A stretch of DNA of 64,000 nt from Stenotrophomonas acidaminiphila. GTDB lineage: Bacteria; Pseudomonadota; Gammaproteobacteria; Xanthomonadales; Xanthomonadaceae. The stretch is taken from NCBI GenBank assembly GCA_002951995.1, contig CP019797.1, forward strand, positions 1,720,501-1,784,500, given 5' to 3'. Numbering within the stretch: position 1 is the stretch's first letter; each line of letters opens with the position of its first letter. Positions 25,672-39,278 of the stretch are shown piece by piece. The translations under genes and the position numbers were made by a program. The notes beneath the pieces are model-generated. The model saw only the letters and a program-made list of their open reading frames with translations. It ran no database searches and was not told the DNA's origin.

Positions 25672-26442
25672 TCATGCAGGCGGCAGCTTGAACAGGCGCC
25701 GCGCGTTCTCGCTGGTGCGCGCGGCGATCTCCTCCACCGTTTGCCCGCGCAGGCCGGCGATGGCCGCGGCCACGGCGGGCAACCGCGCCGGTTCGTTGCG
25801 CTGGCCGCGGATGGCGGCATCGGGCTGGTCGGGCGCGTCGGTTTCCAGCAGCAGGAACTCCAGCGGCATGGTCGCCACCAGCGTGCGCAGGCGGTTGGCG
25901 CGCGGGTAGGTGAGCGGTCCGCCCAGGCCGATCAGGAAGCCCAGGTCCCACAGCTGCCGCGCCTGTTCCGGGCTGCCCGAGAAGCTGTGGACGACCCCGC
26001 GCAGGCCGCCCACGCGGCGCAGGGTGTGGATCACTTCCTCGGTGGCACGGCGGGCATGCACGATCACCGGCAGCCCGGCCTCCCGCGCCAACTGCAGCTG
26101 CGCGTGGAAGTACTGGCGCTGGGTGTCGGCGTCCAGGCCTTCGACGAAGAAGTCGAGCCCGCACTCGCCGATGGCACAGGGCGCCTCGCGCTCCACCCAG
26201 GCGCGCAGCGCATCCAGATGCGGCGGGCGATGCTCGGCCAAGAACATCGGGTGCAGGCCGTAGGCCGGATGCAGCGCGGGGTTGGCGGCGCAGGCCTGGC
26301 GCAACCCGGGCCAGCCCGCCGCGGTGACCGCCGGTACCACCATCGCCGCCACGCCGGCGGCACCGGCGCGCGCCAGCACCGCGTCACGGTCGCCATCGAA
26401 CGCCGGGGCGTCCAGGTGGCAATGGCTGTCCACCAACTGCAT
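25672..26442 (-). CDS. TatD family metal-dependent hydrolase
   Basis: A 256-residue TIM-barrel deoxyribonuclease-like hydrolase. Metal-binding residues are visible in DSHCHLD (residues 4-10), GECGLDFF (with the conserved Glu), HARRA, HSFSGS and ETDAP. Bacterial members are 3'-5' DNases or RNases in repair and RNA quality control. It is 3 bp upstream of the DUF6116 stop region but read with it leftward, the DUF6116 gene lying immediately upstream, and may form a two-gene operon. Confidence 0.9.
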   Translation of the reverse strand: MQLVDSHCHLDAPAFDGDRDAVLARAGAAGVAAMVVPAVTAAGWPGLRQACAANPALHPAYGLHPMFLAEHRPPHLDALRAWVEREAPCAIGECGLDFFVEGLDADTQRQYFHAQLQLAREAGLPVIVHARRATEEVIHTLRRVGGLRGVVHSFSGSPEQARQLWDLGFLIGLGGPLTYPRANRLRTLVATMPLEFLLLETDAPDQPDAAIRGQRNEPARLPAVAAAIAGLRGQTVEEIAARTSENARRLFKLPPA

Positions 26443-26445
26443 GGT

Positions 26446-26676
26446 TCAGCGCTTGCGCGGCAGCGCGGGCGGCTCGACGGCGGCAACCGGATCCTTGCGC
26501 CGCTTCCAGTTGGCCAGCAGCAGGGTGCCCAGGCCGAACAGGATCTCGTCGATGAAGGGCACCGGGTCAGGCAGCAGCAGGCTCAGCACGAACAGGCCGG
26601 CCGTGATCTTGAACAGGGTCGGGTAGCGCAACTTGCGCGCCCATTCCATGAAGGGCAGCAGCAGGGGACTGGACAT
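26446..26676 (-). CDS. DUF6116 small membrane protein
   Basis: A 76-residue protein with two hydrophobic stretches (about 20-36 and 41-55) separated by PDPVPFIDE, ending in a basic/proline tail. It matches the small DUF6116 proteins common in Xanthomonadaceae by sequence memory (WARKLRYPTLFKITAGLFVLSLLLPD). Its stop (26446) is 3 bp before the tatD start (26442), so the two are likely translated from one message. No function is known. Confidence 0.75.
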   Translation of the reverse strand: MSSPLLLPFMEWARKLRYPTLFKITAGLFVLSLLLPDPVPFIDEILFGLGTLLLANWKRRKDPVAAVEPPALPRKR

Positions 26677-26833
26677 GGGGGATCCTTGGCGGCGGACGGG
26701 GACGGCAGGTGCAATATTGCGACAGCCGGCCGGCATTTCACGAGCGGGCGGGTCCGTGCGATGCCTTCGTTCAGGTTTATCGTGCTGGAATTGCGCGCAG
26801 GTCAACAGGCGGACGACCCGCTGGGAGCAGACG

Positions 26834-27658
26834 ATGAAGAGCAACACGACTACTGTTCTGGTGGCTGCCGGTGCCCTGCTGGTGGGAGGCATCGCCACGG
26901 CGGCGTTCATGAGTACCCGTGACAAGGCCGTACCGCTGGCGCCGGGCCAGGCGCCGGTACTGGACAACACCCCGCTGGCCGACGACGCCGCGGCCGGCAA
27001 CGCGCTGGCGCCGCAGCAGGGCATGCTGGAGTACGCCGACGTACTCAAGGTCGAGCCGGTGACCCGCAGCGAACCGGCCTACGCCACGGTCATCGGCAGC
27101 GAGCCGGTCCGCGAAACCTCCACCACCACAGTGCCGCGCGAGGTGTGCGAGGACGTGGTGGTGCAGGAGCGCCTGCCCGAGCGCGATGGCAACGTCGGCG
27201 GCACCGTGGCCGGCGCGGTCATCGGCGGCCTGCTGGGCAACCAGGTGGGCAAGGGCGACGGGCGCAAGGCGGCGACCGCGGCCGGCGCCGTGGCCGGTGG
27301 CGTGATCGGCAACCAGATCGACAAGCGCCATGTCGGCGGCCGCGTGGTGCAGCGTACCGAGCGCCAGTGCCATACCGAGCAGACCGCGTCGGAATCGTCG
27401 CGGGTCACCGGCTACAACGTCACCTACCGCAAGGCCGACGGCAGCACCGGCAGCATGCGCATGGACAAGCAGCCGGGCAGCCGCATCGCCCTGGGCAATG
27501 CCAGCCGCACCGTCGGCTATGACGTCACCTACCGTTTCAACGGCCAGGAAAAGAAGGTGCGGATGGATGACAAGCCGGCCAGCGACCGCCTGCCGGTGAT
27601 CGACGGCCAGGTGGTGACGCAGACCGCCGCGGTGGATGCCGCGGCCGCCCGCCGCTGA
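26834..27658 (+). CDS. glycine-zipper 2TM domain envelope protein
   Basis: A 274-residue protein with an uncleaved or Sec-type N-terminal hydrophobic helix (TTVLVAAGALLVGGIATAAF), a linker, a central glycine-zipper hairpin (GGTVAGAVIGGLLGNQVG then AAGAVAGGVIGNQID, about 121-157) and a C-terminal part with two similar YNVTYR / YDVTYRF strands. The latter look like an internal duplication. Glycine zippers insert or oligomerise in membranes. It is followed by its own terminator and is likely monocistronic. Confidence 0.8.
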   Translation: MKSNTTTVLVAAGALLVGGIATAAFMSTRDKAVPLAPGQAPVLDNTPLADDAAAGNALAPQQGMLEYADVLKVEPVTRSEPAYATVIGSEPVRETSTTTVPREVCEDVVVQERLPERDGNVGGTVAGAVIGGLLGNQVGKGDGRKAATAAGAVAGGVIGNQIDKRHVGGRVVQRTERQCHTEQTASESSRVTGYNVTYRKADGSTGSMRMDKQPGSRIALGNASRTVGYDVTYRFNGQEKKVRMDDKPASDRLPVIDGQVVTQTAAVDAAAARR

Positions 27659-27704
27659 GTTCCCCGCGGGAAGGCGTCCGCTTCCCACAACCGTACGCTT
27701 CAGG

Positions 27705-27731
27705 CAGCGCCCCGCATCGGGGCGCTGTTTT
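27705..27731 (+). terminator. rho-independent terminator of the glycine-zipper gene
   Basis: CAGCGCCCCG / CGGGGCGCTG stem with a short loop, followed by TTTT, about 46 bp after the stop. Confidence 0.8.
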
Positions 27732-27807
27732 CATCTGCCATCCGCGGCGGCAATTCGGCGGCGGCAACAGCGGCGGCGCAGAGCACGGCGGGGCGGCGAG
27801 AAGCAGT

Positions 27808-27840
27808 AAAAAAAACAGGCCCCGGTTTCCCGGGGCCTGT
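27808..27840 (-). terminator. rho-independent terminator of ppsA
   Basis: ACAGGCCCCGG / CCGGGGCCTGT stem with a tight loop; on the minus strand it is followed by a run of eight T. It lies about 30 bp past the ppsA stop. Confidence 0.85.
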
Positions 27841-27872
27841 CATGGATCAAGCGGTCGCCCGGCGGGCGCGGC

Positions 27873-30251
<2,379 letters not shown>

Positions 30252-30344
30252 GCGCGATGCTCCGTTGAGGCCATCGCCCGAGGCGGGCTGGTATGGCCAC
30301 GTCCGTAGGAAGAAGCCAATATGATGCAGTGCACACCTAAGCGG

Positions 30345-30356
30345 CACAAGCTTGTG
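30345..30356. promoter_or_regulatory. 12-bp palindrome in the ppsA/ppsR divergent region
   Basis: CACAAGCTTGTG is a perfect palindrome about 95 bp upstream of both starts, inside the shared control region. It is a plausible site for a regulator of gluconeogenic genes; this is inferred from position only. Confidence 0.35.
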
Positions 30357-30445
30357 ACATTACTTTGTCTTGTGCTTGTCTTTCCCGGGACAGCGGCGGG
30401 TCATCCGCCGCCCCCCGTGCCATCCCCCCTCCAAAGGAGTCCTGC

Positions 30446-31267
30446 ATGACGGCGATCCGGCCGGTGTTCTATGTCTCGGACGGTACCGGCATCACCGCCG
30501 AAACCGTGGGCCACAGCCTGTTGACCCAGTTCTCCGGCTTCAGTTTCGTGACCGATCGCATGTCGTTCGTCGACGATGTGGACAAGGCGCACGAGGCCGC
30601 GCGCCGCATCCGTGCCGCCGGCGAGCGCTACCAGGTGCGCCCGATCGTGGTCAGCTCCTGCGTGGACTCGGCGCTGGGGCGGATCCTGGAGGAGAGCGGG
30701 GCGCTGGTGCTGGACGTGTTCGCGCCGTTCATCGGCCCCCTGGAGCAGGAGTTGGAGTCGACCCGGCATTCCAGGATCGGCCAGGCCCACGGCATGGTGG
30801 ATTTCGACACCTACCACCGCCGCATCAATGCGATGAACTTCGCGCTGAGCCATGACGACGGCATCGCGGTGAACTACGACGAGGCCGACGTGGTGCTGGT
30901 GGCCGTGTCGCGCGCGGGCAAGACGCCGACCTGCATCTATCTGGCGCTGCACTATGGCATCCGCGCGGCCAACTATCCGTTGACCGAGGAGGACCTGGAA
31001 AGCGACCGCCTGCCGCCGCGCCTGCGACCCTACCGCAACAAGCTGTTCGGGCTGACCATCGACCCCGAGCGGCTGCAGCAGATCCGCCAGGAACGGCGGC
31101 CCAACTCCCGCTATGCCAGTGCCGAGGTCTGCCGGCGCGAGGTGGCCGCGGCCGAAACCATGTTCAGGATGGAACGCATCCCGACCCTGAGCACCACCCA
31201 TACCTCGATCGAGGAGATCTCCAGCAAGGTGCTGGGCACGCTGGGGCTGCAGCGGGAGATGTTCTGA
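30446..31267 (+). CDS. ppsR: PEP synthase regulatory protein (bifunctional kinase/pyrophosphorylase, DUF299)
   Basis: A 273-residue protein that inactivates PEP synthase by ADP-dependent phosphorylation of its threonine and reactivates it by Pi-dependent dephosphorylation. The P-loop AVSRAGKT (153-160) and the start [10 protein letters not shown] (11-20) are family hallmarks. ATG at 30446 follows AAAGGAG. It lies head-to-head with its target ppsA, which supports the assignment. Confidence 0.92.
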   Translation: MTAIRPVFYVSDGTGITAETVGHSLLTQFSGFSFVTDRMSFVDDVDKAHEAARRIRAAGERYQVRPIVVSSCVDSALGRILEESGALVLDVFAPFIGPLEQELESTRHSRIGQAHGMVDFDTYHRRINAMNFALSHDDGIAVNYDEADVVLVAVSRAGKTPTCIYLALHYGIRAANYPLTEEDLESDRLPPRLRPYRNKLFGLTIDPERLQQIRQERRPNSRYASAEVCRREVAAAETMFRMERIPTLSTTHTSIEEISSKVLGTLGLQREMF

Positions 31268-31312
31268 ACCCGGGGCGCATGCCGCGGCCGGGGCGCCGTG
31301 TAGGATCGGCGC

Positions 31313-31795
31313 ATGAACCAGGCTCTTTCCCGCGTCGATCGCATTCCCCGGCTGGGCCGCCTCGGCTGGCTGATGGGGCTGTACGCGGAAAACTACCAGC
31401 ACCTGATGCGGCTGTTCGCGCCGGACCGCCTGCACCCGGGGCGTTACGCCTCGTCCATCGGCGACGGCCTGGACCTGTACCTGGACGTGATCGAGTGCCA
31501 CCGCTACACGGTCGAACTGCGCATGACCTACGGCATCCTCGATCCGCTGACCGGCGAGCCCGATCCATCGGCCTACGTGCGCCTGTACCGGGATGCGCGG
31601 CAGGTGGAGACCACACACTGCTATGTCGGGCGGCGCTGGCAGGACGTCATGGGCATGTACCCGCCCGCGGACGAACTGGTCAGCCACCGCCTGCGCATGA
31701 ACACGTTCCTCGGCAAGTGGCTGGAGTACCTGGCAGAACGCGGCCATGGCGTGGCCACGCTGCGCCGCCTCGACGAGGCCGGCGTGCTGGTCTAG
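31313..31795 (+). CDS. DUF1249 (YqiB-like) protein
   Basis: A 160-residue cytosolic protein of the DUF1249 family, recognisable from LYAENYQHLMRLFAP and VIECHRYTVELRMTY. The conserved pattern is rich in aromatics and Arg. E. coli yqiB stands beside nudix and cAMP phosphodiesterase genes, and here a nudix gene likewise follows about 70 bp on. The molecular function is unknown. Confidence 0.8.
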   Translation: MNQALSRVDRIPRLGRLGWLMGLYAENYQHLMRLFAPDRLHPGRYASSIGDGLDLYLDVIECHRYTVELRMTYGILDPLTGEPDPSAYVRLYRDARQVETTHCYVGRRWQDVMGMYPPADELVSHRLRMNTFLGKWLEYLAERGHGVATLRRLDEAGVLV

Positions 31796-31865
31796 GCCCG
31801 GCGCGGCCGTCGTGCCGCGGGGCGATCGGTCATACTGCGGGTTTTCGCCGCGCGCTCCGAGTCCG

Positions 31866-32354
31866 ATGCCCTATACCCCGATTCTCGCCACCCTGGGTTA
31901 CGTGTTGTCCAAGGACGGCACCCAGGCCCTGATGATCCATCGCAACACCCGTCCCGGCGACATGCACCTGGGCAAGTACAACGGACTGGGCGGCAAGATG
32001 GAGCCGCAGGAGGACGCGCTGGCCTGCATGCACCGCGAGATCCGCGAGGAAGCCGGGATCGAATGCGGCACCACCCGCCTGCGCGGCACGCTCAGCTGGC
32101 CGGGCTTCGGCAAGCAGGGCGAGGACTGGTTCGCGTTCGTGTTCGTGATCGATGACTGGACCGGTACCCCGTTGCAGTCCAACCCCGAAGGCACGCTGGA
32201 GTGGGTGCCGGTGGACCAGCTCGAATCGTTGCCGCTGTGGGAAGGTGACCGCCATTTCCTGCCGCTGGTGTTCGACGCCGATCCGCGGCCGTTCCATGGA
32301 GTGATGCCGTATCGCGACGGGCGCATGCAGTCGTGGAGCTATACGCGGCTGTAA
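31866..32354 (+). CDS. nudix hydrolase, MutT / 8-oxo-dGTP diphosphatase type
   Basis: A 162-residue nudix enzyme. The nudix box G-x5-E-x7-REUxEExGU is complete: GGKMEPQEDALACMHREIREEAGI split over residues 41-64, with the metal-binding Glu pair REIREE. HRNTRPGDMHLGKYNGLGG before it matches the MTH1-like subgroup that hydrolyses 8-oxo-dGTP, though specificity is inferred. The start ATG at 31866 gives MPYTPILATLGYVL. Confidence 0.88.
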   Translation: MPYTPILATLGYVLSKDGTQALMIHRNTRPGDMHLGKYNGLGGKMEPQEDALACMHREIREEAGIECGTTRLRGTLSWPGFGKQGEDWFAFVFVIDDWTGTPLQSNPEGTLEWVPVDQLESLPLWEGDRHFLPLVFDADPRPFHGVMPYRDGRMQSWSYTRL

Positions 32355-32449
32355 GCCGCCGCCGCTCACCTTGGCTCACCTGGCCGCACCGGCGCCGTGC
32401 GCATCCGACATGGCCGTATTCACGGCAATCGCGCTAGGCTGACGCCGCC

Positions 32450-33082
32450 ATGATCCGGAAACCCGACATGAAACGCCATTTCTCGATGCTGCGCGAGTTC
32501 CGGCTCGCGGACTGGTTCACCCTGGGCAACGCCTTCTGCGGCACCGGCGCGGTGTTCGCGGCGATGCGCTTCCTGCAGGACGGCCAGCGCGGTTTCCTGC
32601 TGTTCGGCATGGCGCTGATCCCGCTGGCGTTCGTGTTCGACGCGCTCGACGGCCGCATCGCCCGCTGGCGGCAATCGTCCTCCACCCTGGGGCGCGAACT
32701 GGATTCGCTGGCCGACGTGATCTCCTTCGGCGTCGCACCCGCCGCGCTGGCCTACGCCTGCGGCATGCAGGGCGGCTGGGACTGGCTGGTGCTGAGCTAC
32801 TTCGTCTGCTGCGGCGTCAGCCGGCTGGCGCGCTACAACGTCACCGCCGAGGAAATCGCCGGCGACTCGGACAAGGTCCCGTACTTCGAGGGAACCCCCA
32901 TTCCCACCAGCCTGGCGCTGGTGATCCTGCTGGCGGTGGCAGCGCATTTCGGCGCGATCGGCGCCAGCCTGTGGGGCGGCGTCTGGCAGCTGGGACCGTG
33001 GCAGCTGCATCCGCTGGTCCTGCTGTTCGCACTGTCGGGCTCGCTGATGATCAGCAAGACCCTGCATATTCCCAAACCCTGA
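32450..33082 (+). CDS. pssA: CDP-diacylglycerol--serine O-phosphatidyltransferase
   Basis: A 210-residue polytopic CDP-alcohol phosphotransferase. The family motif D-x2-DG-x2-AR-x8-G-x3-D-x3-D is complete from Asp64 to Asp89 (DALDGRIAR ... GRELDSLAD). About six membrane helices follow. It condenses CDP-diacylglycerol with serine, the first step of phosphatidylethanolamine synthesis. The phaE start lies 61 bp downstream, and the linkage with the PHA genes is seen in relatives too. Confidence 0.85.
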   Translation: MIRKPDMKRHFSMLREFRLADWFTLGNAFCGTGAVFAAMRFLQDGQRGFLLFGMALIPLAFVFDALDGRIARWRQSSSTLGRELDSLADVISFGVAPAALAYACGMQGGWDWLVLSYFVCCGVSRLARYNVTAEEIAGDSDKVPYFEGTPIPTSLALVILLAVAAHFGAIGASLWGGVWQLGPWQLHPLVLLFALSGSLMISKTLHIPKP

Positions 33083-33143
33083 CCGCGGCGACGCGGCCGC
33101 GTTGCTATCATCGCCGCGACAACGGCGGAGCAGGGCAAGGGCA

Positions 33144-34211
33144 GTGGCCGACGACAACGACAGCACGGGGTTCGACGCCGGCCTGAAGCGCGCCTGGGAG
33201 GCATGGCAGCAGGCCGTGGGCCGGGGCGGCGCAGGCGCCGCCGAGTCCTTTCCCTGGCAGGAGGGCATCGCGCAGTGGGCGCGGCTGGTCGGCACCGGCG
33301 CCACGCCACAGGTGCATGAACTCGGCGCGCGCTTCCAGCAGCAGGCCGGCGACTGGCTGGGCACGATGCAGCAGGTCGCGGCGCGTTTCGCCGGCCGCGA
33401 CAGCAGCGCCGCCGAAGTCGCTGGCGCCTGGCGCGACGCCGTCGAGGGCCAGGGCGACGCCATGATCCGCTGGATGCTCGATGCGGCCCGCGGTGGCAAC
33501 GCGCTGGGCGACCAGCCCTGGATACGCGATTTCGTCCACGCGCTGCAGGCCGGTCATGGCGAGGACGGTTGGCTGAACGCCCCGGCGTTCGGTCCCGCGC
33601 GCGAACACCAGGCGCGCTGGCAGGCCCTGCTGCGTGCGCAGCAGGAACACCAGGCCCGCATGCAGGCCTATGTCGGCTCCATCCGCGGGGTGCTGGACGA
33701 CGCCTTCCACCGCTTCGAGGCCAAGCTGGCCGAACACGAGGCGCCGGGCAGCCAGCTCACCAGCGCCCGCGCGATGTTCGACCTGTGGATCGACGCCGCC
33801 GAAGAGGCCTACGCCACGGTTGCCATGTCCGAGGATTTCCAGCGCATCTATGCCGATCTGGCCAACACCCAGATGCGCCTGCGCGCCGCCACCCAGCACG
33901 AGCTGGAGCGCGCCTGCGAGCTGATGGGGGTACCCACGCGTACCGAGATGGATGCGGCCCATCGCCGCATCGCCGAACTGGAGCGCTGGATGCGGCGCAT
34001 GGCTGCCGGCAATGCCGCGGCCGCCCCGCCGTCGGCGCCCGCGACGCCCCGGGCCAGGGCGAAGTCCGCGCGCAGCGCCGGCACCGCGCCGCAGGACCGG
34101 CCCGCGGCAACCAAGGCCAGGAAAACCAGCAAGCCGGCCGCACCCGGCAGTGCCGGCGCACCCAGCAGTGCGTCCCGCCCGGCCAGGTCGCGGCGTGGAG
34201 GCGGGCCATGA
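33144..34211 (+). CDS. phaE: class III poly(R)-hydroxyalkanoate synthase subunit PhaE
   Basis: A 355-residue hydrophilic protein of the PhaE family that forms the active class III PHA synthase with PhaC. It is helix-rich, with conserved W-rich and Q-rich segments (ALGDQPWIRDFV; FGPAREHQARWQALLRAQQEHQARMQ) and AMFDLWIDAAEEAYATVAMSEDF. The tail from about 300 is Ala/Pro/Lys-rich and likely disordered. GTG at 33144 is used because it follows CAGGGCAAGGG. Its stop overlaps the phaC start (ATGA). Confidence 0.85.
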   Translation: MADDNDSTGFDAGLKRAWEAWQQAVGRGGAGAAESFPWQEGIAQWARLVGTGATPQVHELGARFQQQAGDWLGTMQQVAARFAGRDSSAAEVAGAWRDAVEGQGDAMIRWMLDAARGGNALGDQPWIRDFVHALQAGHGEDGWLNAPAFGPAREHQARWQALLRAQQEHQARMQAYVGSIRGVLDDAFHRFEAKLAEHEAPGSQLTSARAMFDLWIDAAEEAYATVAMSEDFQRIYADLANTQMRLRAATQHELERACELMGVPTRTEMDAAHRRIAELERWMRRMAAGNAAAAPPSAPATPRARAKSARSAGTAPQDRPAATKARKTSKPAAPGSAGAPSSASRPARSRRGGGP

Positions 34212-35275
34212 AGGGGCCGCTCGGGTTCGGCATGGACGACCTGCTGCAGGAAACGCTGCAGCTGCAGCAGAAGCTGGCCGACGGGCTGAAGCTGTTGCCG
34301 GGCGTGGAGGACGTCGACTATGGCGTCACCGAACGCCAGCCGGTGTGGCGCGACGGCAAGGTCACGCTGTACCGCTTTGTCGGTGGCGCGGCGCCGTCCG
34401 GGCAGCGGCCGCCACTGCTGATCGTCTACGCGCTGGTCAACCGGCCGTACATGGTGGACCTGCAGGATGGCCGCTCGCTGGTGCAGAAACTGCTCGCCGC
34501 CGGCCAGGATGTGTACGTGCTGGACTGGGGCTACCCGGACCGTTCCGAGCGGTTCCTCACCCTGGAGGACTACCTGCTGCGTTTCCTCGATGGCGCCGTC
34601 GACCACCTGCAGGCGCAGCACGGCGGCCCGCCCAACCTGCTGGGCATCTGCCAGGGCGGGGTGTTCTCGCTGTGTTACGCCGCGCTGCGTCCGCACAAGG
34701 TGCGCAACCTGGTCACCATGGTCACCCCGGTGGATTTCCACACGCCCGACAACATGCTCTCGCACTGGGCGCGGCACGTCGACGTGGACCTGTTCGTCGA
34801 TACGCTGGGCAACATCCCGGCCGACCTGATGAACGCCAGCTACCTGATGCTCAAGCCGTTCCGGCTCAACGTGCAGAAGTACGTGGGGCTGGTGGACATC
34901 CTGGACGACCGGCAGGCGCTGGAGGATTTCCTGCGCATGGAGAAATGGATCTTCGACTCGCCCGACCTGGCCGGCGAGGCGTTCCGCGAGTTCGTCAAGC
35001 AGTTCTACCAGGGCAATGGCCTGATGCATGGCGGCATCCACATCGGCGCCGAGGCGGTGGACCTGGAAAAGCTGCGGATGCCGGTGCTCAACATCTACGC
35101 CGAACAGGACCACCTGGTGCCGCCGGCGGCGTCGCGGGCACTGCGCGGACGCACCGGCAGCAGCGACTACACCGAAGTGGGCTTCCGGGGTGGCCATATC
35201 GGCATCTACGTGTCGGCGCGGGCACAGCGCGAAGTGCCCGCCGCCATCCACGACTGGCTGAGCGCGCGGACATGA
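34208..35275 (+). CDS. phaC: class III poly(R)-hydroxyalkanoate synthase subunit PhaC
   Basis: A 355-residue alpha/beta hydrolase-fold polymerase that links hydroxyacyl-CoA monomers into polyester granules. The nucleophile is Cys148 in the lipase-like box GICQGG, with Asp301 (AEQDH) and His330 (RGGHIG) completing the triad. Length fits class III PhaC rather than class I (about 590). It overlaps phaE by 4 bp and the following DUF5329 gene by 4 bp (ATGA at each junction), so the three are translationally coupled. Confidence 0.92.
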   Translation: MKGPLGFGMDDLLQETLQLQQKLADGLKLLPGVEDVDYGVTERQPVWRDGKVTLYRFVGGAAPSGQRPPLLIVYALVNRPYMVDLQDGRSLVQKLLAAGQDVYVLDWGYPDRSERFLTLEDYLLRFLDGAVDHLQAQHGGPPNLLGICQGGVFSLCYAALRPHKVRNLVTMVTPVDFHTPDNMLSHWARHVDVDLFVDTLGNIPADLMNASYLMLKPFRLNVQKYVGLVDILDDRQALEDFLRMEKWIFDSPDLAGEAFREFVKQFYQGNGLMHGGIHIGAEAVDLEKLRMPVLNIYAEQDHLVPPAASRALRGRTGSSDYTEVGFRGGHIGIYVSARAQREVPAAIHDWLSART

Positions 35276-35646
35276 GCCACGGCCCGCTGCTGGCGGTGTT
35301 GCTGGGGCTGGGACTGGCGGCGGTTCCCGCTACCCTGCCGGCCGCGCCGGACGCCACCGCCCGGCAGGAGATCGACGGGCTGATGCAGGCGCTGGCCAGT
35401 TCCGGATGCCGCTTCCAGCGCAATGGTAGCTGGCACGATGCCGGCGAGGCGCGCAGCCACCTGCAGCGCAAGTACGATTACCTGCTCAAGCGTGGCCTGG
35501 CCGACACCGCCGAGCAGTTCATCGAGCGTGCCGCCAGCCGCAGCAGCCTCAGCGGCAAGCCCTACCGGGTGGCCTGTCCCGGCCACGCCGAGCAGGACGC
35601 CGCGCCTTGGTTCCGGCAGCAGTTGCTGCGGCTGCGCGGCGGTTGA
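35272..35646 (+). CDS. DUF5329 secreted protein
   Basis: A 124-residue protein with a Sec signal peptide (cleavage near LPAAPDA, about residue 25) and the DUF5329 core (RQEIDGLMQALASSGCRFQRNGSW ... AEQFIERAASRSSLSGKPYRVACPG). Two cysteines probably pair. Function is unknown. It begins inside the phaC stop (ATGA) and precedes the next gene by 8 bp, so it belongs to the PHA operon in this genome. Confidence 0.8.
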   Translation: MSHGPLLAVLLGLGLAAVPATLPAAPDATARQEIDGLMQALASSGCRFQRNGSWHDAGEARSHLQRKYDYLLKRGLADTAEQFIERAASRSSLSGKPYRVACPGHAEQDAAPWFRQQLLRLRGG

Positions 35647-35654
35647 CGGTTCCA

Positions 35655-36140
35655 ATGCATCTTCCAGGCGGCGCGGCCGCGGGCAGGCACGGGCGCGTGG
35701 CGGCATGGGCCCTGCGCCTGGCATGCGCGCTGGGCGCGCTGTGGACGGCGCCCAACACCCTGTTCGGCCTGGTGGCGGGCCTGGCGGGCATGCCGGCCGG
35801 AGCGCGGCCGCGCTGGAACCGCCGCGACTGCGCGCTGGTATTCCACCGCTGGCCGTGGGGCCCGGGCGGCGCGATCACGCTGGGCATGGTGATCCTGCAC
35901 ACCGGCGACAGCCTGGACGTGGCCTGCGCGACCTACGAGCACCGTGCGGGCCGCTGCCTGCATCCGCCGGTGCGGCTCGGCGACCATGAGCGCGCGCATG
36001 TGTTCCAGTACATGGTGCTGGGGCCGCTGTTCCTGCCGGTCTACCTGGCCTGCGGCGGGGTCAGCGTGCGCAACCCGTTCGAACGCGCCGCCGACCGCTA
36101 TGCGCTGCAGGGGCGCGGCTGGTGGCCGCGCCTGCGATGA
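35655..36140 (+). CDS. uncharacterised membrane protein with HExxH motif
   Basis: A 161-residue protein with hydrophobic segments near 15-48, 70-82 and 118-134. A HERAH motif (His111, Glu112, His115) is followed by ERAAD (Glu143), the pattern of a zinc peptidase with a downstream Glu ligand. The region around it (GDHERAHVFQYMVLGPLFLPVYLACGG, then NPFERAADRYA) places the putative metal site next to a membrane helix. No family is recognised with certainty. It starts 8 bp after the DUF5329 stop. Confidence 0.65.
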   Translation: MHLPGGAAAGRHGRVAAWALRLACALGALWTAPNTLFGLVAGLAGMPAGARPRWNRRDCALVFHRWPWGPGGAITLGMVILHTGDSLDVACATYEHRAGRCLHPPVRLGDHERAHVFQYMVLGPLFLPVYLACGGVSVRNPFERAADRYALQGRGWWPRLR

Positions 36141-36211
36141 GCGGTGGCCGGCGCCTGTCTTCGGCATGCAACCGGCGCGTCATGGCGCATCAACTTTTTT
36201 TGTACATCCTG

Positions 36212-36244
36212 GTAACGCCCGCCCACCTAGAGTGGGCCCGTTAC
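36212..36244 (+). promoter_or_regulatory. 5' leader hairpin before the small gene at 36270
   Basis: GCCCAC / GTGGGC core with flanking GTAACG / CCGTTAC arms forms an imperfect stem ending 26 bp upstream of the start codon. A T7 run stands 5' of it on the plus strand, so it is not a rightward terminator; it may shape the leader mRNA. Confidence 0.3.
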
Positions 36245-36269
36245 AGACGCAACAGGAGTACCGGTCACC

Positions 36270-36485
36270 ATGGCAGTCGTTCTTTATATCGGTGGCAGCA
36301 AGGATGGCGAGAAGGGCGTGGTGCCCTATGGCTTCAGCAAGACCCGCAGGGATACCGAGGCAGGCCCCGAGATCTACGTGGAACGGGTGATGGACGTCAG
36401 CGGCCGCGGCCGCATGCGGGTGATGGTGCTGGAAAGCCTGCGCGACGATATCGCGTTCCAGCGCCTGAGCCGGCACCTCGGCTAG
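36270..36485 (+). CDS. small uncharacterised basic protein
   Basis: A 71-residue soluble protein (MAVVLYIGGSKDGEKG start) rich in Arg, Lys and Asp with a predicted beta-rich core (IYVERVMDVSGRGRMRVMVLES). An AGGAG lies about 11 bp upstream. No family is recognised; codon use fits the host, so it is likely a true gene. A structured leader precedes it. Confidence 0.6.
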   Translation: MAVVLYIGGSKDGEKGVVPYGFSKTRRDTEAGPEIYVERVMDVSGRGRMRVMVLESLRDDIAFQRLSRHLG

Positions 36486-36599
36486 CCGCCGGTCGCCGCG
36501 CCGCGAAGCAATCCCGGGCCGGGCTGTCAATGGCTTTCCCCTCCCGGGACGCGCTGCCAGAATGCGGGCTTCCCCAGTAGCGGTAGCCCCCTGGAATCC

Positions 36600-38955
<2,356 letters not shown>

Positions 38956-39035
38956 TGCGGCGCTGATCGCGCCCATGGCGGAGGGCCTGTCGCCCGGCCT
39001 TCCGCCATGCACCCGCGCCAGGGCCAGGGACGCAA

Positions 39036-39064
39036 AAAAGCCAGGCATCGCTGCCTGGCTTTTT
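39036..39064. terminator. bidirectional rho-independent terminator between tex and tRNA-Leu
   Basis: AAAAGCCAGGCA / TGCCTGGCTTTT stem with A and T runs on either side, about 80 bp after the tex stop and 8 bp 3' of the leftward tRNA-Leu, so it can terminate both units. Confidence 0.85.
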
Positions 39065-39071
39065 GCTGTGC

Positions 39072-39158
39072 TGGTGCCGAAGGTGGGACTCGAACCCACA
39101 CGCTTTTAAGGGCGGCGGATTTTGAGTCCGCTGCGTCTACCGATTCCGCCACTTCGGC
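39072..39158 (-). tRNA. tRNA-Leu (anticodon CAA)
   Basis: An 87-nt leucine tRNA with the expected long variable arm, encoded CCA end and GCCGAAG / CTTCGGC acceptor stem. The anticodon loop CTCAAAA gives CAA, reading UUG. It is downstream of the bidirectional terminator on its 3' side. Confidence 0.95.
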
Positions 39159-39278
39159 TGGCAGGGGCGCAAGTATAACGGAGGGCCTCCGGGTTGGGCA
39201 GGTCCGGGCGGCTGTTTTCGCAAAGTGGGCGCGGGTGGCGCTGGCTATACTTCCCGCATCCGAGACCAAGGGATGGCG

